DNA of 64,000 nucleotides from Modestobacter lapidis (GTDB lineage Bacteria; Actinomycetota; Actinomycetes; Mycobacteriales; Geodermatophilaceae). Below, piece after piece: positions 1 to 11,503 of the stretch (its first letter is position 1; the number at the start of each line of letters is the position of its first letter). A program made the translations under genes and the position numbers. The DNA is taken from assembly GCA_019779905.1 (NCBI GenBank), contig JABAKE010000007.1, positions 158,105 to 222,104 on the forward strand, written 5' to 3'. The notes beneath the pieces are model-generated. The model was not told the DNA's origin, ran no database searches, and saw only the letters and a program-made list of their open reading frames with translations.

Positions 1-512
1 GCGCGGGCGATGGCCAGGCTCTGCCGCTCCCCGGCCTGCAGCCCGCTGGCCGCCTGATCGGGGTCCAGACCGGCCACGCCGACCCGCGCCATCGCCCGGA
101 CGGTCACCTGCTGCGCCGTGGCGACGTCCAGCCGGCGGAGCGGCCAGACACCCCGGGTCGGCTCGGCGCCGAGGAAGAAGTTCCGCCACACCGACATGAG
201 CGGGGCGATCGCGAGGTCCGGCCAGACCGTGGCGATCCCCTGCGCCCGGGCCTGGCCCGGCGACCGGAAGCGCACCGGACGGCCGGCCACGAGCAGCTCG
301 CCCTCGCCGTGCCGCAGCAGCCCGGACAGCAGGGCGACCAGCGTCGACTTCCCCGAGCCGTTCTCCCCGAGCACGCAGCAGACCTGGCCGCCGTCCAGCT
401 GCAGGGACACCCGCGACAGCGCCGCCACGCTGCCGAAGGAGACCGTGAGGTCGCGCAGCTCCAGCAGCGGGGTCGCGCCGGCCGCGCCGGCGGTGGGGAG
501 CGGGGTCGTCAT
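1..512 (-). CDS. Sugar ABC transporter ATP-binding protein (partial, C-terminus outside window)
   Basis: ATPase subunit of a sugar importer of the ribose/fructose (RbsA/FrcA) type; it would hydrolyse ATP at the cytoplasmic face and drive the adjacent permease. About 170 residues are present, starting at an ATG at 512. Walker A reads GENGSGKST near residue 50. The ABC signature near the window edge reads LQAGERQ instead of the usual LSGGERQ found in the paralogue at 25894. The start overlaps the permease stop (ATGA), so the two are translationally coupled. Walker B and the C-terminus lie before position 1. No binding-protein gene is visible upstream of the permease. Confidence 0.9.
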   Translation of the reverse strand, partial: MTTPLPTAGAAGATPLLELRDLTVSFGSVAALSRVSLQLDGGQVCCVLGENGSGKSTLVALLSGLLRHGEGELLVAGRPVRFRSPGQARAQGIATVWPDLAIAPLMSVWRNFFLGAEPTRGVWPLRRLDVATAQQVTVRAMARVGVAGLDPDQAASGLQAGERQSLAIAR

Positions 513-1573
513 GAGCGTGGCACCGTGCCCAGCCGGCGCCGGACCAGGCCGTTGGCCAGCAGCGCGACCAGCAGCAGCATCCCGAGGAAGGCCTGGAACC
601 AGTAGAGGTCACCACCGGCCCGGGTGATGCCCTCGCGGGCGACGGCGTAGAGCAGCGCCCCCAGCGAGGCCCCCAGCGTCGAGCCGTAGCCGCCGGTCAG
701 CAGGCACCCGCCGATGACGGCGACCACCAGGAACTCGATCTCGGTGCCCAGGGTGGGGGCGACCTGCACCCCGCCCAGCCGGACCAGGCCGATGGTGCCG
801 ATCAGCCACCCCGCGGTGGCCGTGCCGAGGAACAGCAGCACCGTCGTCCGGGCGACCGGCACGCCCAGCTCGCGGGCCGCCTGGCCGGCCCCGCCGGTGG
901 CGAACACCGCGTTGCCGAACCGGGTCCGCCACAGCTGCCAGGTGGTGAGGACCGTGGCGACGACCCACCAGAGCAGCGAGATCCGGAACCGTCCGTCACC
1001 GATCTGCACGGTGGCGTCGAAGACCCACTCGGCGCTGGACCAGCCGGCCGCGCCGTCCAGCCCGCTCACCCGGGAGGAACCGGCCGCGGCCGAGGCCAGC
1101 GCCAGCGCGCCACCCTCCAGCACCAGGAAGGTGGCCACGGTGACCAGGAAGCTGGGCAGGCCGGTTGCGACCACCAGCAACCCGTTGACCGCGCCCACCG
1201 CGAGGGCGACGAGCAGCGAGACCGCCAGCGCCGGCCAGATGGGCAGCCCGACCTGGCTGACCAGCACCGCGGTCACCAGGCTGCTGAAGACGGCGACCAC
1301 GCCGATCGACAGGTCGAACTGGCCACCGACGAGCAGCATGGCGATCGCCACCGCCCCGATGCCCAGCAGCGCCGCGACGTCGAGGACCGTGGCCAGGCCC
1401 CCGGAGGTCAGCAGGCCGGGGGCGCGCAGGCCGAAGACGAGGAGCGCGACCAGCAACCCCACCACCGCAGCGGCGCTGGGCCGGGCGAGCAGGCTGTCCA
1501 GCAGCCGGCGGCCGGTCGGGCGCGCAGGCGGGGCCGGGGAGGGAGCCCGGAACGTCGGCAGCCCGGCGTTCAC
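509..1573 (-). CDS. Sugar ABC transporter permease
   Basis: Inner-membrane permease of the RbsC/FrcB (BPD_transp_2) family, 354 residues, with about eight to ten hydrophobic segments. Recognisable family stretches include GGQFDLSIG, GLPSFLVTVATFLVLEG and [15 protein letters not shown]. The GTG start at 1573 is chosen because the predicted first membrane helix begins about 30 residues later and no ATG lies nearby. The gene overlaps the ATPase by four bases. It is clearly paralogous to the permease at 24836 (shared LRTRFGN-like and GGCLLTGG blocks). A solute-binding protein would normally precede it but is missing, so the pair may borrow one or be incomplete. Confidence 0.9.
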   Translation of the reverse strand: MNAGLPTFRAPSPAPPARPTGRRLLDSLLARPSAAAVVGLLVALLVFGLRAPGLLTSGGLATVLDVAALLGIGAVAIAMLLVGGQFDLSIGVVAVFSSLVTAVLVSQVGLPIWPALAVSLLVALAVGAVNGLLVVATGLPSFLVTVATFLVLEGGALALASAAAGSSRVSGLDGAAGWSSAEWVFDATVQIGDGRFRISLLWWVVATVLTTWQLWRTRFGNAVFATGGAGQAARELGVPVARTTVLLFLGTATAGWLIGTIGLVRLGGVQVAPTLGTEIEFLVVAVIGGCLLTGGYGSTLGASLGALLYAVAREGITRAGGDLYWFQAFLGMLLLVALLANGLVRRRLGTVPRS

Positions 1574-1691
1574 CGGCGGCTCCGACCCGGGAGGTCGGGC
1601 GAGGGCAGCAGGACCTCCTCGGTCGACGGCAGGGCCCCCAGTGTCCACGTGCAGGATGCGGGCCGGGAACGTGGCCCCGCTGCAGGTCCCT

Positions 1692-1725
1692 CCGCGAGCG
1701 TGCGAGGGGGCAGCGGGGTCCTTCC

Positions 1726-1729
<4 letters not shown>
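1692..1729 (-). repeat. Post-stop repeat, copy 1
   Basis: Read from the stop of the minus-strand gene ending at 1726, the sequence runs TGAGGAAGGACCCCG, a C-rich spacer, then CTCGCACGCTCGCGG. The same arrangement recurs behind stop codons at 7045, 21921 and 31340 and, without an intact gene, near 5695. Confidence 0.7.
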
Positions 1730-3706
<1,977 letters not shown>

Positions 3707-3738
3707 GCTGTGCTCATTGCGATCCTCCGGATCGCACC

Positions 3739-3990
3739 GCGGCCAACGGCCGTCCCCGACGGGCGTTGAGCCGCTTCGTGCGCTCCGGGCGGGAGCCTCC
3801 GGCCCCGCGCCCGCAGCCCACAGCGGCCAACGGCCGTCCCCGACGGGCGTTGAGCCGCTTCGTGCGCTCCGGGCGGGAGCCTCCGGCCCCGCGCCCGCAG
3901 CCCACAGCGGCCAACGGCCGTCCCCGACGGGCGTTGAGCCGCTTCGTGCGCTCCGGGCGGGAGCCTCCGGCCCCGCGCCCGCAGCCCACA
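3739..3990. repeat. Three tandem 84-bp repeats behind purA
   Basis: Three nearly perfect units start at 3739, 3823 and 3907. Each unit contains GCGGCCAACGGCCGTCCCC, then TTGAGCCGCTTCGTGCGC and GGGAGCCTCCGGCCCCGC. The array is flanked by short palindromes, GCGATCCTCCGGATCGC at 3720 and GTCGTCCTCCGGACGAC at 3991. Because 84 is a multiple of three, it is open in several frames on both strands, but no frame has a start, codon pattern or homology that suggests a protein. It fills most of the 325-base purA-GDPD gap. Confidence 0.9.
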
Positions 3991-4031
3991 GTCGTCCTCC
4001 GGACGACGCCGAGGTCGCCGCTCGCAGCGGC

Positions 4032-5105
4032 TCAGCGTTGCTGGGGAACGGCTGCTGGCCGCGAGGCGGTCCGGAGGACCGCAGGGTGCACCGCCGACAG
4101 CTCCGCGCGGGCGCGGGCGGCGGTGTCCGGGGAGTCGGTGATCACGCCGTCGATGCCGAGGGCGAACAGCAGCCGGGTCTCGGTCTGCAGGTCGCCCTGG
4201 CCGGCCGGGTCGGCGCCGCGCCGGAGGTGGCGCGGCAGGAACGCGTTCTCCGGGCGCAGGGTCCAGGCGCAGATCCGCAGGTCGGCCCGGTGGGCCTGGC
4301 CGATCAGGTCGGAGACGCCGGTGAGGGAGCCGTCCTCGCCGCGCAGCAGGATGCGCGCCTTGCCGGGACCGATCCCCTCGGCGTAGGTGGAGATCTCCCG
4401 CAGCCCGGCCGGGGTGACCATCGCGTCGTGGCAGGGCTCGTCGAGGACCAGCTGGACGAGGTGGGGGCCGCGCGGGCCGAGGTCGGCGCGCAGCGCCCGC
4501 AGCGACGCCGCGTCGAAGCTCTGCAGGACGACGGGGCCGTCGGGGCCGGCGGCACCGAGCCGCCGCAGCTCCGCCGCGACCAGCTCCACCATCGGGATGC
4601 CCTGGGCGCCCCACCAGTCGGGGTACTTCAGCTCGGCCTGCACCCGGATGCGCCGGGCCGGGGTCGACCGGCGGCGGGCCAGGGCGACCACCTCGGCGAG
4701 GGTGAGGATGCCGTAGCGGCCGTCGTAGGCGGTGTTCAGCGGGCGCAGCGCCGGCAACCGCTCGACCGCGCGCAGCGTGCGGAGCTCGGCGAGGGTGAAG
4801 TCCTCGGTGAACCAGCCGGTCAGCTCCTCGCCGTCCACCTCCTGGGTGCGCCGGCGGGCGGCGAATCCGGGGTGGTCGGCGACGTCGGTGCTCAGCGACA
4901 GCTCGTTCTCGTGCCGGGCGACCAGGACGCCGTCCCGGGTGGGCACGATGTCGGGCTCGATGAGGTCCGCGCCCAGGTCGATGGCCAGCTCGTAGCTGGC
5001 GAGGGTGTGCTCGGGGCGGTAGCTCGGGGCGCCGCGGTGGCCGATGACCACCTGCAGCTGGGTCCGATGGGACGACGGCACGGCCTTCAGGCCGGTCTCG
5101 TGCAT
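4032..5105 (-). CDS. Glycerophosphodiester phosphodiesterase
   Basis: Hydrolyses glycerophosphodiesters to sn-glycerol-3-phosphate and an alcohol. The GDPD fold signature is intact: HRGAPSYRPEHT near residue 23, the metal ligand pair in LIEPDIVPTRDGV, and the second His in HENELSLSTDV. The central QAELKYP segment and the terminal GIDGVITDSPD are typical. The ATG at 5105 gives 357 residues; an in-frame upstream start near 5195 would add a basic tail without a convincing signal peptide. The C-terminal codons cross a copy of the GCGGTCCGGAGGACCGC palindrome that recurs behind purC. The protein may be cytoplasmic. Confidence 0.9.
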   Translation of the reverse strand: MHETGLKAVPSSHRTQLQVVIGHRGAPSYRPEHTLASYELAIDLGADLIEPDIVPTRDGVLVARHENELSLSTDVADHPGFAARRRTQEVDGEELTGWFTEDFTLAELRTLRAVERLPALRPLNTAYDGRYGILTLAEVVALARRRSTPARRIRVQAELKYPDWWGAQGIPMVELVAAELRRLGAAGPDGPVVLQSFDAASLRALRADLGPRGPHLVQLVLDEPCHDAMVTPAGLREISTYAEGIGPGKARILLRGEDGSLTGVSDLIGQAHRADLRICAWTLRPENAFLPRHLRRGADPAGQGDLQTETRLLFALGIDGVITDSPDTAARARAELSAVHPAVLRTASRPAAVPQQR

Positions 5106-5221
5106 GGACACCAGTGGAACGCGTCTGGATGTGCGGCGGGTGAACACGCGCCGACGGGACGCCGACGAACCAGCGGACAACCGCCTCACCTGCACGTCAC
5201 CATCGACCCTGTGACGGATCT

Positions 5222-5655
5222 CTCAGCGCCCGGCCGGCGCGCCGGCTGACCGTGCTGGACGCCGACGGTGAGCGGTGGGCCCGCCGGTCCGGTGCCCTGC
5301 ACGACGACTCCGGCTCCGGGGAGCCGGCGGTGGCGACTGGGTCGCCGTGCAGGGGGAGCGGGTGGTCGCGGTGCTGCCCCGGCGGACGGCCTTCGTCCGC
5401 ACCGCCGCCGGGCGGGGGTCGGTGGCCCAGGTGGTGGCCGCGCTGCTCGTGGACACCCCGGGGATGCGGGAGCTGGCGCTGCCGGGTGGCGCCGGCCTGG
5501 ACGCCGCCGCGATCGGCGACGGCGTCCTCGACCCGGCCCGGCTGACCGCCTGGCGCAAGCTGCAGGCCGAGGCGTACCGGCAGGAGCTGCGGGCCGACGC
5601 CCGGGCGCGGGCGCTCGAGCACGCCCGCCTGCGTGCCCGGCCCCGCTCGGGGCAC
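5222..5655 (+). pseudogene. rsgA: rsgA remnant: ribosome-assembly GTPase with the GTPase core deleted
   Basis: RsgA is a GTPase that matures the 30S subunit. Here the N-terminal OB-fold part is recognisable (RLTVLDADGERW in one frame, then GDWVAVQGERVVAVLPRRTA in the next frame). The read jumps at SVAQVVAALLVDTPGMREL: the normal text around VAANVD is joined directly to the G3 block DTPGMREL. The nucleotide-binding G1 loop, G2 and G4 are therefore absent. The C-terminal zinc/helical part survives only as WRKLQAEAYRQEL. At least one frameshift (near 5330) and one large internal deletion make this non-functional. It sits between GDPD and purD. Confidence 0.75.
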
Positions 5656-5695
5656 CGCCGCGAGCTTGCGAGTGGTGGGGAGCACGGGGTCCTTC
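5656..5695 (-). repeat. Post-stop repeat, copy 2 (orphan)
   Basis: In reverse, the sequence reads GAAGGACCCCG, TGCTCCCCACCACTCGCAAG and CTCGCGGCGG. It matches the other post-stop copies, but no intact minus-strand gene ends here; it lies just behind the rsgA remnant and in front of purD. Confidence 0.65.
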
Positions 5696-5700
5696 GACGG

Positions 5701-5706
5701 TAGGTT
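5701..5706 (+). promoter_or_regulatory. -10 element TAGGTT for leaderless purD
   Basis: TAGGTT is followed by exactly seven bases and the GTG start of purD. No Shine-Dalgarno sequence is present, so transcription probably begins at or next to the start codon. Confidence 0.55.
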
Positions 5707-5713
5707 CAGCGAC

Positions 5714-6985
5714 GTGCGCGTGCTCGTGATCGGCTCCGGTGCCCGGGAGCACGCCCTGTGCGTGGCTCTCTCGTCCGACCCCGCGGTCACCGCGCTGGCC
5801 TGTGCGCCCGGCAACGCCGGCACGGTCCGGCTGGCCGAGGCCCGGCCGGTCGACGTCGCCGACCCGGTGGCGGTGGCGGCGCTGGCGGTGGACTGGGCGG
5901 CCGACCTCGTCGTCGTCGGCCCCGAGGTGCCGCTGGTGGCCGGTGCGGCCGACGCGGTCCGGGACGCCGGCATCGCCTGCTTTGGCCCGTCGGAGCAGGC
6001 CGCGCAGCTGGAGGGTTCCAAGGCCTTCGCCAAGCACGTGATGACCGCCGCCGAGGTGCCCACCGCCCAGGCGTGGCCGGTCGGTGGGCCCGCCGAGCTG
6101 GAGACCGCGCTGGACGAGGCGCACCAGGTGAGCGCCGGCGCGCCCTACGTGGTCAAGGACGACGGGCTCGCCGCCGGGAAGGGCGTGCTGGTCACCCAGG
6201 ACCGGGCCGCGGCCGTCGCGCACGGCCAGGCGGTGCTCGGCGCCGGCCATGCGGTGCTGGTCGAGGAGTACCTCGACGGCCCGGAGGTGTCGCTGTTCGC
6301 CCTCTCGGACGGGACGACGGTCGTGCCGCTGTTGCCCGCCCAGGACGCCAAGCGCCGGGACGACGGCGACGGTGGCCCCAACACCGGCGGCATGGGCGCC
6401 TACGCGCCGCTGCCCTGGGCGCCGCCCGGGCTGGTCGAGGAGGTGCTGGCCACCGTCCTGCAGCCCACCGTGACCGAGATGGCGCGCCGCGGCGAGCCGT
6501 TCGCCGGGCTGCTCTACGCCGGGCTCGCGCTGACCTCCCGCGGCGTTCGGGTGGTGGAGTTCAACGCCCGGTTCGGTGACCCGGAGACCGAGGTCGTGCT
6601 GCCCCTGCTGGAGACGCCGCTGGCCGGGTTGCTGCACGCCGCCGCCACCGGGACCCTCGCCGACCAGCCGCCGCTGCGCTGGCGGGACGGCGCCGCGGTG
6701 ACGGTCGTCGTCGCCGCCTCCGGGTACCCGGAGCGGCCGCGCACCGGTGATCCGGTCACCGGCGCGGAGGGCGCGGGCGTGCTGCACGCCGGCACCACCG
6801 CCGGCCCGGACGGGGTGGTCCGGTCCAGCGGTGGGCGGGTGCTCGCCGTCACCGCCGTCGGGGACGACCTGGCCGCGGCCCGGCAGGCGGCCTACGAGCG
6901 GGTCGCGGGCGTGCGGCTGGCCGACGCGCACTGGCGCACCGACATCGCACTGGCCGCCGTCGAGGGCCGGATCTCACCGCCCTGA
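5714..6985 (+). CDS. purD: Phosphoribosylamine-glycine ligase (GAR synthetase)
   Basis: ATP-dependent ligation of glycine to phosphoribosylamine, step two of purine synthesis. The protein has 423 residues with the ATP-grasp core. Visible blocks are VLVIGSGAREHAL at the N-terminus, GPEVPLVAG, GPSEQAAQLEGSKAFAK, VVKDDGLAAGKGV, GPNTGGMGAYAP and VEFNARFGDPETEVVLPLL. The GTG at 5714 is set by the N-terminal VRVLVIGSG, which starts this family, and by a TAGGTT -10 seven bases upstream. An upstream in-frame ATG at 5633 would translate repeat DNA and is rejected. Confidence 0.97.
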   Translation: MRVLVIGSGAREHALCVALSSDPAVTALACAPGNAGTVRLAEARPVDVADPVAVAALAVDWAADLVVVGPEVPLVAGAADAVRDAGIACFGPSEQAAQLEGSKAFAKHVMTAAEVPTAQAWPVGGPAELETALDEAHQVSAGAPYVVKDDGLAAGKGVLVTQDRAAAVAHGQAVLGAGHAVLVEEYLDGPEVSLFALSDGTTVVPLLPAQDAKRRDDGDGGPNTGGMGAYAPLPWAPPGLVEEVLATVLQPTVTEMARRGEPFAGLLYAGLALTSRGVRVVEFNARFGDPETEVVLPLLETPLAGLLHAAATGTLADQPPLRWRDGAAVTVVVAASGYPERPRTGDPVTGAEGAGVLHAGTTAGPDGVVRSSGGRVLAVTAVGDDLAAARQAAYERVAGVRLADAHWRTDIALAAVEGRISPP

Positions 6986-7000
6986 CGGCCGCCTCCAGGG

Positions 7001-7048
7001 GCCCGCCGCGAGCCTGCGAGTGGTGGGGAGGAGGTGGTCCTTCTTTAC
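7001..7048 (-). repeat. Post-stop repeat, copy 3
   Basis: It follows the stop of the AI-2E family gene, reading TAAAGAAGGACCACC, a CCTCCCCACCACTCGCAGG-like centre, then GCTCGCGGCGGGCCCC. It shares the flank CTCCAGGGGCCCG (read on +) with copy 5. Confidence 0.7.
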
Positions 7049-8334
7049 TCGACGACGACGGGCGCCGCGGCCCGGCCGGTCTCCGGCTCGGGCGGCCGCG
7101 GGCCCTCGTGCCGCCGCGCCAGGTAGGTGCCGGCGACGTTGAGGCAGGCGACGAGCGGCACGGCGATCAGGGCCCCGAAGATGCCGGCGACCAGCAGACC
7201 GGCGGCGATGGACAGCACCACGGCCAGCGGGTGCACCCGGACGGCGCGGCCGAGCAGCAGCGGCTGCAGCACGTGCCCCTCCAGCTGCATGACGCCGACG
7301 GTGACCGCCAGGACGACCAGGGCGGCGATCGGCCCGTTGGACACCAGTGCCACGAGGACCGCCGCCGTCCCGGCGAGGAACGAGCCGATGATCGGGATGA
7401 ACGCCCCGAGGAACACCAGCGCGGCCAGCGGGATGGCCAGCGGCACGCCGATGACCGACAGGGCGATGCCGATCACCACGGCGTCGACCAGGGCGACCAG
7501 TGCGGTCGCCCGGACGTAGGCGACCAGCGTCCGCCAGGCCCGCCGCGCAGCCTCGTCCAGGTGGGCACGGGAGGCCCGCGGGGCGAGGCCGACGAACCAC
7601 AGCCAGATGGGCCGGCCGTCCTTGAGGAAGAAGAACAGCGTGAACAGCGCGAGCACGATCCCGGTGACGACCTCCCCCACGGTGGCCGCGGTGGTGAGGG
7701 CGCCGGCGGTGAGGGTGTCGCGGTTGTCGAGGACGGACTGCTGGGCGGTCTCCAGGGCGGCGTCGATCTGGGCCTGGGAGACCGGGAAGTTCGCGGTGAC
7801 GAAGTCCTGGACCTGCTCGATGCCCTGCCCCACCTGGTCGGCGAGGTCTGCGTAACCGGCGGTGAACCGCTCGACGACGAGGGTGATGATCCCGGCGACG
7901 GCGCCCACCCCGACAACGAGCATGGTGGTCGCGGCCACCGCGCGCGGCCAGCCCTGGCGCACCATCAGCGCCGCGCCGGGCTGCAGCAGCGCGGCCAGCA
8001 GCAGCGCGACGATCACCGGGACGACGACGACCGCGACGTAGCCGACCAGGATCAGCAGCGCGTAGAGGGCGGCGCCCACGACGAGCGCCCGCCACGACCA
8101 GGCGGCGGCCACCCGCAGTCCGGGGGGCACCGGGTCCTCGCCCACCTGGGAGTCGTCGGGGGCCGGCAGGCTGCCGTCGCCGTCGTGGCTGCCGTCGTCG
8201 GGCTCCAGATGGCCGTGCCGGTCGTCGTCCATGACCAGCACCACCCGGGTGTCCGGCCAGGCGTGCGGGTCCCGTTCGGCGGCCCGGATGCGCTCGCGGG
8301 CCCGGGCGATCAGGTGGGACGCCCGAGCGGGCAT
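7045..8334 (-). CDS. AI-2E family transporter (TqsA/PerM type)
   Basis: Polytopic membrane protein of 429 residues. A long hydrophilic, acidic N-terminus (about 80 residues) is followed by around eight hydrophobic segments. The central amphipathic region (ADLADQVGQGIEQVQDFV) and the C-terminal GVMQLEGHVLQPLLLG block are diagnostic of the AI-2E family. Members export small molecules or act in ion-coupled transport; the substrate cannot be told. The ATG at 8334 follows a GGAGGA ribosome-binding site; an upstream in-frame start at 8475 would overlap the purB start. The gene is divergent from purB. Confidence 0.9.
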   Translation of the reverse strand: MPARASHLIARARERIRAAERDPHAWPDTRVVLVMDDDRHGHLEPDDGSHDGDGSLPAPDDSQVGEDPVPPGLRVAAAWSWRALVVGAALYALLILVGYVAVVVVPVIVALLLAALLQPGAALMVRQGWPRAVAATTMLVVGVGAVAGIITLVVERFTAGYADLADQVGQGIEQVQDFVTANFPVSQAQIDAALETAQQSVLDNRDTLTAGALTTAATVGEVVTGIVLALFTLFFFLKDGRPIWLWFVGLAPRASRAHLDEAARRAWRTLVAYVRATALVALVDAVVIGIALSVIGVPLAIPLAALVFLGAFIPIIGSFLAGTAAVLVALVSNGPIAALVVLAVTVGVMQLEGHVLQPLLLGRAVRVHPLAVVLSIAAGLLVAGIFGALIAVPLVACLNVAGTYLARRHEGPRPPEPETGRAAAPVVVE

Positions 8335-8473
8335 CGGGTCCTCCAGTGCGTCGGTGGCGGTGGTGTGGCCGGCCGGGACGACGGGGCGCTCGGGGCTGGT
8401 CGAGCCGCGCGCGGCCGGTGCGGGAGGATGGTCCCGTGGCGCTCCGAGCTGACCAGTCCCAGGCGGTACCCGC

Positions 8474-9777
<1,304 letters not shown>

Positions 9778-9781
<4 letters not shown>

Positions 9782-10659
9782 GCGGACGGAGGCCGGCGCT
9801 GGACCTGCCGCTGGTCGCGCGGGGCAAGGTGCGCGAGGTCTACGCGGTCGACGACGACCGGCTGCTGCTGGTCGCCAGCGACCGGATCTCGGCCTTCGAC
9901 GTGGTGCTGCCCACCCCGATCCCGGACAAGGGCCGGGTGCTCACCGCGCTGTCGGTGTGGTGGTTCGGGCAGCTGGCCCCGGTGCTGGAGGCGCACGGCG
10001 CGACCCACCACCTAGTCGGCGCGGACGACGTCCCGGCGGCGGTGGCCGGCCGGGCGATGCTGGTGCGCCGGCTGCAGATGCTGCCGGTGGAGTGCGTGGC
10101 CCGCGGCTACCTGTCGGGGTCGGGGACGGTGGAGTACCAGCGCACCGGCGCGATCCGGGACGTCGTCCTGCCGGCCGGTCTGGTCGAGGGCTCGCGGCTG
10201 CCGGAGCCGGTGTTCACCCCGTCCACCAAGGCCGAGGTGGGGGAGCACGACGAGGCGATCACCTTCGCGCAGGTCGGCGACGCCGTAGGGAGCGAGCAGG
10301 CGGCGGCGTTGCGCGAGCTCACGCTGGCGCTCTACCGGCGGGCGGTGGAGATCGCGGCGGCGGCGGGCATCGTTCTGGCCGACACGAAGTTCGAGTTCGG
10401 CACGGCTGCCGACGGTGCCGGGCTGGTGCTCGGCGACGAGGTGCTCACCCCCGACTCGTCCCGGTTCTGGCCGGCCGTCACCTGGTCACCGGGCGCGGCG
10501 CAGCCCTCCTACGACAAGCAGTACGTCCGCGACTGGCTCACCAGCTCGGGCTGGGATCGGGTGTCCCCGCCGCCCGAGCTCCCCGCCGACGTCGTCGCCG
10601 CCACGAGGGAGCGGTACGTCACCGCCTACGAGAAGCTGACCGGCCAACCGTTCGGATAA
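9778..10659 (+). CDS. purC: Phosphoribosylaminoimidazole-succinocarboxamide synthase (SAICAR synthetase)
   Basis: Condenses CAIR with aspartate using ATP; its product SAICAR is the substrate of the upstream PurB. The protein has 293 residues, the long actinobacterial form. Blocks seen are GKVREVYAVDDDRLLLVASDRISAFD, MLPVECVARGYLSGSG, FTPSTKAEVGEHDE, LADTKFEFG and LTPDSSRFWP with YDKQYVRDWL. The ATG overlaps the purB stop as ATGA. A hairpin-rich repeat follows the gene and may end the transcript. Confidence 0.98.
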
Positions 10660-10666
10660 CGGGCCC

Positions 10667-10770
10667 GCGGTCCGGAGGACCGCTGTGGCCGGGCGTCGCG
10701 GAGGCCCGAGGCCTCCCGACGTCGGGCCACGGAACGGCTCAGCGCAGCAGGGGCACGGCACGTGGCCGCG
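10667..10770 (-). repeat. Dispersed repeat family 2, reverse copy behind purC
   Basis: Read in reverse, it has CACCGCGGCCACGTGCCGT, TGAGCCGTTCCGTGGCC and GGAGGCCTCGGGCCTCC, the same order of blocks as the 84-bp unit behind purA and the copies at 15405 and 19081. A perfect GCGGTCC-GGA-GGACCGC palindrome sits at its edge (10667-10683). Confidence 0.6.
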
Positions 10771-10837
10771 GTGCGATGCGGAGCATCGCGATGTGCACAG
10801 CCCGCGGTGCGATGCGGAGCATCGCCATGTGCTACGT
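10766..10837. repeat. Two tandem 36-bp units with GCGATGC/GCATCGC dyads
   Basis: CCGCGGTGCGATGCGGAGC is repeated at 10766 and 10802, a period of 36 bases. Each unit holds the dyad GCGATGC-GGA-GCATCGC. The single element at 3710-3742 behind purA is the reverse form of the same motif with a changed dyad (GCGATCC/GGATCGC). Confidence 0.75.
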
Positions 10838-11503
10838 CACCAATCCTCTGGCCCGGGCGTTGCGCAGGGCGGTGAACACGTGCGAGCGGATGAGGTCCTT
10901 GGCCGGCTCGGGGAGCTGGAGGAACTTGAGCGACCACTCGTGCAGCTGGTCCTCCCGCCGCCGGCGCCGGACGAACTCGACCTGGGTGTCCAGCTGGTCG
11001 GAGTAGAGGTCGAGGACCAGCCCGATCGGGTGTCCCGCCTTGGGGAAGGGGATGTTGGTCCCGAGGTCGCCGTGCGGCCGGAAGACGCAGCGCAGGCCGC
11101 CCTCGCTGAGGTCCACGGTGCTGCCGACGAGCTCGGTCCGGCCGTAGACGACGCGGACGGGCAGGCCGAGGGGCGCCCGCACGGCCTCGCGGCGCTGGGT
11201 GCGGGTCGCCTCGCCCTTGATGCGCAGCTGGAGCAGCCCGTCGGCGCCGACGTCGACCAGCTGGGCGTCGACGGACCGGAAGCCGTCGTCCGCCTGCCAG
11301 GACAGCTCCATCAGGTCACCCGGGCGGAGGGCCACCGCCACGCCCACGCCGTTGCGCGGCGAGGTCACGTGCATGTTCTTGGCACCGATGTGCCGCACGC
11401 GGCTGGTGAGGGCGTCGTCCTGCCCGAAGGGGACGACGCTCAGCGCCGTGTCGGCGTCGGGGTAGTCGATGTTGGGCCGCCCGGCGACCATGCCTGCTCC
11501 CAT
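10832..11503 (-). CDS. PilZ domain protein, YcgR-like c-di-GMP receptor
   Basis: Probable cyclic-di-GMP effector of 223 residues. The N-terminal half resembles the flagellar-brake (YcgR N) domain. The C-terminal PilZ domain has both ligand motifs: RxxxR in QRREAVRAP near residue 110 and DLSEGGLR about 25 residues later. There is no membrane segment. The start at 11503 (ATG) or 11491 (second ATG) cannot be separated; the first gives MGAGMVAG. The partner (motility, pilus or exopolysaccharide) is not encoded nearby. The gene is divergent from purS across a 217-base spacer containing an AT-rich TTTAAC stretch that probably holds its promoter. Confidence 0.85.
   Translation of the reverse strand: MGAGMVAGRPNIDYPDADTALSVVPFGQDDALTSRVRHIGAKNMHVTSPRNGVGVAVALRPGDLMELSWQADDGFRSVDAQLVDVGADGLLQLRIKGEATRTQRREAVRAPLGLPVRVVYGRTELVGSTVDLSEGGLRCVFRPHGDLGTNIPFPKAGHPIGLVLDLYSDQLDTQVEFVRRRRREDQLHEWSLKFLQLPEPAKDLIRSHVFTALRNARARGLVT

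Noticed and set aside
3714..3989. Tandem-repeat protein of three 28-residue units behind purA
   Set aside because: The repeat is open in several frames on both strands and has no ribosome-binding site or family text. Degraded single copies elsewhere are not in frame with anything.
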